Of a stretch of 14,141 bases of DNA, positions 8,658 through 14,141 are shown one piece after another. Below the pieces are notes generated by a model that did no database searches, was not told the origin of the DNA, and was given only the letters and a program-made list of their open reading frames with translations. Each line of letters begins with the position of its first letter. Within the stretch, counting starts at the first letter, position 1. Origin of the DNA: Gymnopilus junonius (lineage: Eukaryota; Basidiomycota; Agaricomycetes; Agaricales; Galerinaceae); assembly GCA_015501075.1 (NCBI GenBank), contig JADNYJ010000753.1:1-14141 (forward strand), read 5' to 3'. Both the position numbers and the translations under genes were made by a program.

Positions 8658-9921
8658 TCTGGTGCAAGTGATGAAGATTTGTGAGTCTGCCTATTCACAT
8701 TGTTTACACCCTATGCTAACATGCCTACGTTATATCTAGCTTTCCAATACTCAGACATTCATGTTCATTACTTTTGTAATGACTCATATCTCTCCAATAC
8801 ACGATGAGTTGACGACTCTGGATTCCGATGTTAGTCTTTCACAGCATCTTTAAAACAACTCCTACTTCAAAACTGTCTTTGCTGCTTTTATCCTACTATC
8901 CCAAATCTACTGCCACATCTTTGAGTGGTCGGAAAGTACTAACTCTACTTCATCGGCCATGCCCAACCATGCCAAACTATGCTCTGTCTTAACATAGACC
9001 TTAGTCTAGGCCGACCATGATGAATCTACAGAAAGTTGAAACGCGTCATAAATAGCATCACAGATTTATACATACTATTACGACGTCATGACAGAAATAT
9101 TAATAGAACGTGAGCCATTGGCGGAAATCACCCCGTGTGTCCCACCTCCTCAAAGTTATCGTGCTTGTGCTGTCGAGGAAGGCGGAAGAAGATGTCTGAC
9201 GAAGATATTGAATGCACGAGGAAAGAGGCTATAGTCGCGTATTCCTCGGGACATGAATATAGAGTGTCCTAACAATTTGATTTTCATCTACTGAATAGAC
9301 CAAACCCAAATATCAAGAACTAAGAAAGCATAGAGAAAGAGAGACGCAACTACCCATCTAACCCGTATCCTTCTACGTATGAAGTACGCATATATATAAC
9401 TTTAACATGTTTGTATTATATTAACAAGAACACAACACGACAACGGCGGAAAGCATGGAACACAGCAAGATGAAAGAAACAAGGAAGCAAGGAAAAAAGA
9501 CCAACATTGTTAATCACCAAAACTTTACACCATAAAGGCCCTAAAAACAAAAAAGCAAATTCCCGACGAACGAACAGCATGCGAAACCCACCCAGCAACT
9601 CAGCCTGACCCCTTCTTGTTCTTAACACCGTCTGGCTCCAGAAATGACAGGCATGGGCAACCTTCAAATCGGGCAAATGGCGGCCATCGATGCGATGCGA
9701 TGATGATGCCGACTGATTAAAAGACCGTGTGAGATCGTAAGTGGTAGGCAAATTTTATTTCCGACCAGCGCGCCGGAGACAATATCGACCTTATGACTTC
9801 AGTCAAGCAGAATCTAAAAAAAGAGAACAAGATGAGAAACAGACATTCGGTCTGGAGGTCAGAGTGTGAAGGGCGTATCACCAAGAAAAGAACAAAAGGG
9901 TGTCAAGATACGAATTGCTAG
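8658..9921. other. Long stretch with no recognisable gene
   Basis: Both strands were examined. A perfect hairpin CATTAC-TTTT-GTAATG lies at 8766-8781, about 110 nt past the stop of the 83-residue gene, perhaps in its 3' untranslated region. A 48-codon plus-strand frame starts at the ATG at 9088 and stops at 9232-9234, without recognisable motif. The 111-codon minus-strand frame at 9416-9751 reads as low-complexity, non-domain sequence and probably lies in the 3' flank of the next gene. A TATATATAA sequence lies near 9391-9399 without a gene start nearby. A GATGC/GATGAT simple repeat sits near 9688-9708. Confidence 0.45.
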
Positions 9922-10525
9922 TCAGGAACAGTGCTCTGCTCGATACGCCGTCCAACCTGTACCAGAAAATAGTTAGCATACCGCTCATCCAAGCCGTATA
10001 AAACGCACCTTTATTCTCCAAATACTTGTCCATCGCCGTAAAGGCACACCTCCTAATCTCCCTCTCCAGCAACCATGCATCGTCGCACTGCACAACCCCA
10101 CAATCATGCAGTACACAGATCGCTTCAAGAAACCACGTCCTCGAACTAAACTCCGTCGACATCTGCGTCGGAATTGCCACAGTCTTGAACATCTGCAGCA
10201 GGGTATCATCCCCTACCACATCATCGTACTCTCCCAGAAACTCCACATTTGCCAGGCGTAGGATAGCGACGACAAGTGGAGAGGAAATCACATCCCTCGA
10301 TTCGACTTCGAATTTCCACAGTCCAGCAGAGTCGGTGTCGACGACGTGAAAGGTGGTGCCTGCGGTTCCGATGGGGTGTATGGCTGGGTTGGGCAGGAAG
10401 AAGGCCCAGTTCCAGGAGGCAAGCTCGCCTCGATAGGTTAGTACCGCGTACAGCAGTCCTGACTCAAGTTCCTCGCCGTTGAGAGTGTGTGGGATATTGG
10501 CAGGCGTTTCAGGGGATTCTGTCAT
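9922..10525 (-). CDS. Fungal protein of unknown function (DUF6914-like), two exons
   Basis: Exon 1 is 10525-10009 and exon 2 is 9956-9922. The intron (10008-9957, 52 nt) has donor GTGCGT, branch site GCTAAC and acceptor TACAG. The spliced protein has 183 residues and ends ...ENKGWTAYRAEHCS, instead of the 215 residues of the unspliced frame. It begins MTESPETPANIPHTLNGEEL. Visible pattern: YAVLTYRGELASWNWAFFLP, then THTV-like GTTFHVVDTDSAGLWKFE, then a central Val/Leu-rich part, then SSRTWFLEAICVLHDCGVV. The layout (a short strand with HWA/NWAFF, a xFHVxD strand, and a Cys/Ser-RTW helix) recalls a widespread fungal family that I believe is DUF6914; that name is from memory and uncertain. No signal peptide or membrane segment is visible. 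The frame is intact. Function unknown. Confidence 0.75.
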
Positions 10526-10938
10526 TTCCTTCTTCCTCGTTTTCTGTTCTTCGCTTTATCTTATTTCCTTCCTTTCGCCGATAAAGTGATTTGGAGAAGA
10601 GGTAAAAGAGAGTAGATAGACAGGGAATCGAAGGAGGGGAAAATGTGATCAAGGTGAGGAGGAACAAAGTCTAAATCTATTCCGGAGATCATTTCTCCCC
10701 ATGCCCAGTTCAGTAACCTCGGTCGTCGGAACGTCTCCGGGGAGCGTTCTAGAGATCTCGGGAAAGTCTTGGCTATGGATCAAAATTTGCAAGTTCGTAG
10801 GGACTACACCAATTCATGAGGTAGCCAATCTTCGGTAAGAAAATGCACACAACAATTACCCAGGAAGAACATCGTTGCTAGCGGACCCTATGCTCTACTT
10901 ACTAGTACCACTAGCAATATTGCCTCTCGATATCCTAC
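10526..10938. other. Upstream region of the 183-residue gene; no gene
   Basis: On the minus strand the first 100 nt above the ATG are purine-rich, as in many fungal 5' leaders. No TATA box is clear. Short inverted words occur at 10874-10880 (TTGCTAG) and 10911-10917 (CTAGCAA), with CTAGT-ACC-ACTAG between them. No coding frame is supported. Confidence 0.35.
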
Positions 10939-11340
10939 CTACCTCAAGGTTTTAAACTCAGCGGCTAACCGGACACGCATATTTGGTTCAACGCAGACGA
11001 CATCGGTGTGATGTTTTAGAGCCTCAAGCACATAACCATTAATCAGAGACCCCCATCTACCGCCAACGAAGAAGAGACGCTGGTCGGACTCGTCTCCTGC
11101 ATTGTTACATATCGTTACAGCTTTGGATAAGCTGAGCCATATCGACGGAATCGTGCAGCAGAACAGTGTGCTCTTTCATCAAGCAATATTGAATGCTTGC
11201 GACGAGGGTTATCGTTGGATGATTCTGTCATATTAAGCAGGAGGAGGCAAGGAGAAGCTTAAGAAGAAAAAAGTCTCACCCGGCCTTCATTCCGATTTTT
11301 AGGATACGTTATGTCATTAAATGGTTGCGAAGCGTGTGGT
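10939..11340 (-). pseudogene. Gene remnant, possibly the C-terminal end of an Hsp70-like/actin-like ATPase
   Basis: No ATG-started frame of useful length exists, yet coding character is clear. The last part runs to a TAG at 10941-10939 and reads AGDESDQRLFFVGGRWGSLI, then NGYVLEALKHHTDVVCVEPN, then MRVRLAAEFKTLR. Upstream, in a frame one base off, lies HPTITLVASIQYCLMKEHTV followed by LLHDSVDMAQLIQSCNDM and a stop near 11108. A plausible intron (11279-11225, 55 nt, GTGAGA...GACAG) joins this to an exon fragment reading FNDITYPKNRNEGR. The order 'helix with xxSIxxC, then FFVGG, then a helix, then a strand and VxP' resembles the C-terminal ATPase lobe of fungal Hsp70-like proteins (usual form FLVGGFGxSxYL). 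The glycine after VGG is replaced (RWGS). Remnant status is fairly sure; the family is a guess. Confidence 0.45.
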
Positions 11341-11508
11341 ATTTACATGCAATGAATTCGAAAAAAAATTATACTAAAGAACTAAAGTAAGTCCGTGAAT
11401 GAGTAGTAAGTATGATGTTCTATGTAAATCTCCACCTCCATCTCATGCCGTCGTTCTTGGTATTTCATGGTGTACGAACCATCATTATGTTTTTTGGGGA
11501 GTCAAAAT
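11341..11508. other. Spacer between the Hsp70-like remnant and the 3' end of the transporter gene
   Basis: Short AT-rich spacer with a run of A at 11360-11368. It probably contains the 3' untranslated region of the transporter gene. The plus-strand open frames that begin near 11399-11412 run into antisense of the last transporter exon and are shadows of it. Confidence 0.35.
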
Positions 11509-14071
11509 TCAAACAGTCTCCTTCTCCTTCTCACCTTCAACACCCGTCGGCGAAGCCGGAGCGGGGTCTCTGCTCTCATTTGAATTCGCATTCGCATTCA
11601 CGTTCTGAGGGTGAGGATGAGGCGACTTTCGAGCATATCTACTGCTCATCCGAATTCTTCTGCCATATTTCCATAATAAAATCGGACTACGAAGGATAAC
11701 ACAAATGAACAAATTCTTCATAAGACATGATGGGAAAGAGAGGACGTACGCAGGACATCCAACCCAATACACAAGCATGCGAGGATCGTATCGCCTTGCC
11801 GTAACCGAGTTTATTATACATGGCGTTGGCGAACAAGGGGAATCCAAAGCCAGCAAGAGACCGCAGACAAGAGACCGCGGCAAGAGCTGTATATTAGGAT
11901 TAATCAAGCCAAGATTCAGCTATAAATGAAAATTAATAACACACCAGAGGCAGCGTGCAAAGTAAATGCATCGACCACGTACGTCTGCATAGATTGGAAG
12001 ACGAGAATTAGACCGGCTCCGATACAGGCGATACCCTATGTTCAAATAATGATGGTGAGTTCGACAAGGTCACAGGATAAAAAGAGGAGATGGACTCACA
12101 ATATCGGTCGCGATCCAGTGCAAGTGATGCTGCGCTGACCATCCAGAGAGTAAGAGGCCAAACGGCAAGAGGATCGTCCCAGGTACCATTGATGCTATAG
12201 AAATAGAACTTGTCAGTATCAAAGCTCCTCATCATTCCAGGTTCATTTCACATTCAAAAGGGGGAAAGACGTGGAAGATAAAGGAAGAAGGAAATTCGAC
12301 TCACGTAATCTAAACTCTGGTTCACCAACACCCCCATTCTTATTCTTGAAATGAATATAAATCTTATCCATAAACCTCGCATTGACCTGAGAGGAAAGCG
12401 ACAGCCCCACGCCCAGCGCAATATAATGCAGTCCACCGATTCCAGCGTCGTTGTGGTATACATTGGTAAATATGCTTGGCATGGTAGTTAGGAATACTAG
12501 AAATAAAAACTCTGTAAGAGGGTGGCCAGGACAAAAAAGAAAGGACTGAACATACGATAAAATATCCCGTAGACGAACGCCATGTATGCACCCAACAATT
12601 GAATGATAGGTTCCCTCGCGAAGAGCGCAAAAGGGCGAGTCATCGCTTTCCTGAAGATATGTTGCCATCTGCACAAGTCTGTCGTAAGTATGAATGTTCT
12701 CTTATTAAAAAAGATAACAAGTACTGACGTCCTGTCCGTCCCATCGAAAACTGTTTTAACATTTACTTGCGACCCCTTCTCTGCAAGATCTTTCCGGATC
12801 TGGACGGCTTTCTTCTCGAGGAGATAAGGAGCATATGCTAAGATAAGGGAAAGTATGAATCAGTTGACCATGACTAAAGATGGAGCAAAATTACGAGTCG
12901 AGAAGCGTACTTTCTTTCAGGAAGAATAATCCTGAAATCTGAACCATGACATCCACGATACTAGTCGACCAGAACACCCATCTCCATGTTGACCGCTCTG
13001 CAATCCTATATGCAAGAATTCAAATCAAAAATCAAAATCAAAATCGACTGAAAGACTACGTGCGAACTCACCATCCTCCGCATACAGGTCCGATGACAGG
13101 TCCCAGAAGCGGAGCAAGCGAATATATTGCAATTGCTCTTCCTCTCTCTTCCGGATGCCAAGTATCTCCAAGTACGCCTCCTCCGACCTACATGCAATTA
13201 GAAAGACGAAAACCTCTCTAAAAATAAGAAAACAGGACGTACAGAAAGAGGTGCACTACCACCTAATCCGCTAGTAATCTAAAGGCAATAAGTTGGGATC
13301 GATTTTGTGCGAAACCGCAACCGAGTTCCAAGCTAGAGTATGGCCTGTGAGAAAGAAGGAGCAGCTTAGTAGAAAGAATTTCGACTTACCCAAGTAAAAT
13401 AAGTTAGAGATTTGTAATACTCTAGAACGCCCGTATATCTCGCTGAGTGGGCCAATAAACTAAGACGAAGGAAGCAAGGATTAGTGCGTCAGAAATAGTA
13501 CAGTAAACGAAAATGTAGCACAAACCAGAGGTCCAACGGCTGTGTATTACATTTACGACGAACATCAGAACCGAGTTATACAAAATGATGAATATGCTTA
13601 CCGTAACCCAGAACGAAAGACACTGGTCATCATAGCTATTAGCACTGAACTTGTCACACCAAATTGTTGCGCGATTTGCTCAGTGGCAGGAGCAACCATT
13701 GAGGACGACACGGGAGATATGAATGTGAATGAGGAAACGACGAGAGTAGCCGCCCATTTCTTCTTGTATGACCAGCTACAAAAAAACAGAACGTGAGCAG
13801 CAGTCACAATTATCGAACATAAACGTACTTCTTGGGATTGGTCCTATCATTAGGACCGTCCCAGTCCACAACGATCTCGGTCTCCTCTGAAGAACTAGAC
13901 GAACTCTGTTCTCGCTCCGCACGTTCCTCCTCCTCACGCTCCTTTAGAGCTTTAATTCTCTCCTCCGGAGACACATCTTCCAAATTTTCCGGCAGAGTAT
14001 CCTCCGAATGCAAAGAACGAGGTCGGAACGAGAACGAGAACGGATAAAGGTGATGACGTCGGGACTGACAT
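11509..14071 (-). CDS. Major facilitator superfamily transporter, DHA1 drug/polyamine type, with five internal single-base indels
   Basis: Proton-driven export of drugs, polyamines or similar compounds across a membrane is the usual family role; the substrate is unknown. Exons: about 14071-13829, 13775-13602, 13539-13526, 13459-13390, 13332-13243, 13187-13072, 13005-12911, 12837-12729, 12668-12556, 12496-12305, 12194-12100, 12035-11945, 11886-11750, 11686-11509. The N-terminus is acidic and Ser-rich (EREQSSSSSSEETEIVVDW). Then come WSYKKKWAATLVVS (first membrane segment), motif A GPLSEIYGRSRV, motif C GPVIGPVCGGW, FRKAMTRPFALFAREPI, NARFMDKIYIHFKNKNGG, PGTILLPFGLLLSGW, QTYVVDAFTLHAASA, and the tail KYGRRIRMSSRYARK. 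Frame breaks: one extra C at 13615, and one base missing near 13325, 13268, 11795 and 11760, mostly GG where GGG is expected. With these counted, every exon phase agrees. The start is unresolved: the ATG at 14071 is out of frame with the acidic region, so a sixth indel, or a start upstream of the window, is needed. About 550-570 residues, normal for DHA1. Confidence 0.9.
13526..13539 (-). other. 14-nt micro-exon of the transporter gene
   Basis: This exon encodes only VGPL (with a split Ala codon). It lies between introns 13601-13540 (GTAAGC...ACACAG) and 13525-13460 (GTTTGT...CTTAG). It is required to connect the VLGYA segment with FIGPLSEIYGR, which is continuous in relatives. Confidence 0.7.
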
Positions 14072-14141
14072 TTTTCTTGGCGGGGGCTACTTTACCGCGG
14101 GATCTAAGGTACGGGATTTTCGCCTTGTCGTGATAGGTTGT

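Noticed and set aside
9088..9234. 48-codon plus-strand open frame
   Set aside because: Too short, no motif, no promoter or splice evidence; only mentioned within the intergenic entry.
9416..9751. 111-codon minus-strand open frame
   Set aside because: No domain, odd composition with long Phe/Leu/Arg runs, and no intron or promoter support; it lies in the 3' flank of the gene at 9922-10525.
11036..11237. Plus-strand open frame antisense to the Hsp70-like remnant
   Set aside because: The minus strand gives a motif-bearing protein (FFVGG) and a matching intron, so the plus-strand frame is its shadow.
12243..12674. 143-codon open frame as a separate gene
   Set aside because: It joins pieces of two transporter exons with introns read through; the N-terminal 40 residues are in the wrong frame for the transporter.
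13331..13345. Acceptor at 13345 for the transporter exon reading GHTLAWN
   Set aside because: It adds three residues; the acceptor CTCTAG ending at 13333 gives FYLAWN, as expected for the family, in the same phase.
1..14141. CRISPR array, tRNA or rRNA genes, intact transposon or virus-like genes
   Set aside because: No repeat-spacer pattern, no cloverleaf, and no transposase, reverse transcriptase or capsid motif was seen on either strand.

Overview
The window reads as nuclear DNA of a filamentous fungus, most likely an agaricomycete (mushroom-forming basidiomycete). The genes are dense and cut by many 48-81 nt GT-AG introns with short CTNA-type branch sites. The families present (BTB/POZ proteins with a Cys-containing C-terminal half, DUF4419, GH55 beta-1,3-glucanase, DHA1 drug/polyamine transporter) are expanded in that group. 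I see no bacterial operons, tRNA, rRNA, CRISPR array or intact transposon.

Layout from left to right. 1-269 (-): 5' part of a DUF4419 gene, cut by the window edge and containing one frameshift. 953-2088 (-): intact three-exon BTB/POZ gene. About 2351-2915 (+): decayed fragment of a GH55 glucanase gene. 3231-6962 (-): 23-exon secreted GH55 beta-1,3-glucanase with two single-base frame breaks. 7165-7625 (-): unrecognised, weakly supported coding stretch. 8347-8657 (+): small intact two-exon gene for an 83-residue protein of unknown function, with a clear TATA box. 8658-9921: no gene recognised. 9922-10525 (-): two-exon gene for a 183-residue fungal protein of unknown function. 10939 to about 11340 (-): gene remnant that may be the C-terminal end of an Hsp70-like/actin-like ATPase. 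11509 to about 14071 (-): major facilitator superfamily transporter of about 14 exons, with five internal single-base indels.

The genes do not form a pathway. GH55 acts outside the cell on beta-1,3-glucan. The transporter sits in a membrane, and the BTB and DUF4419 proteins are probably intracellular. No previously undescribed multi-gene system is evident.

The most useful observation concerns sequence quality or gene decay. Several genes on the minus strand are disrupted only by one-base indels, mostly one base missing from a short run, while splice sites and motifs are preserved. This suggests either homopolymer errors in the assembly or very recent loss of function. The other points of interest are the orphan 83-residue gene, the antiparallel GH55 pseudogene that keeps the intron positions of its neighbour, and micro-exons of 11 and 14 nt.
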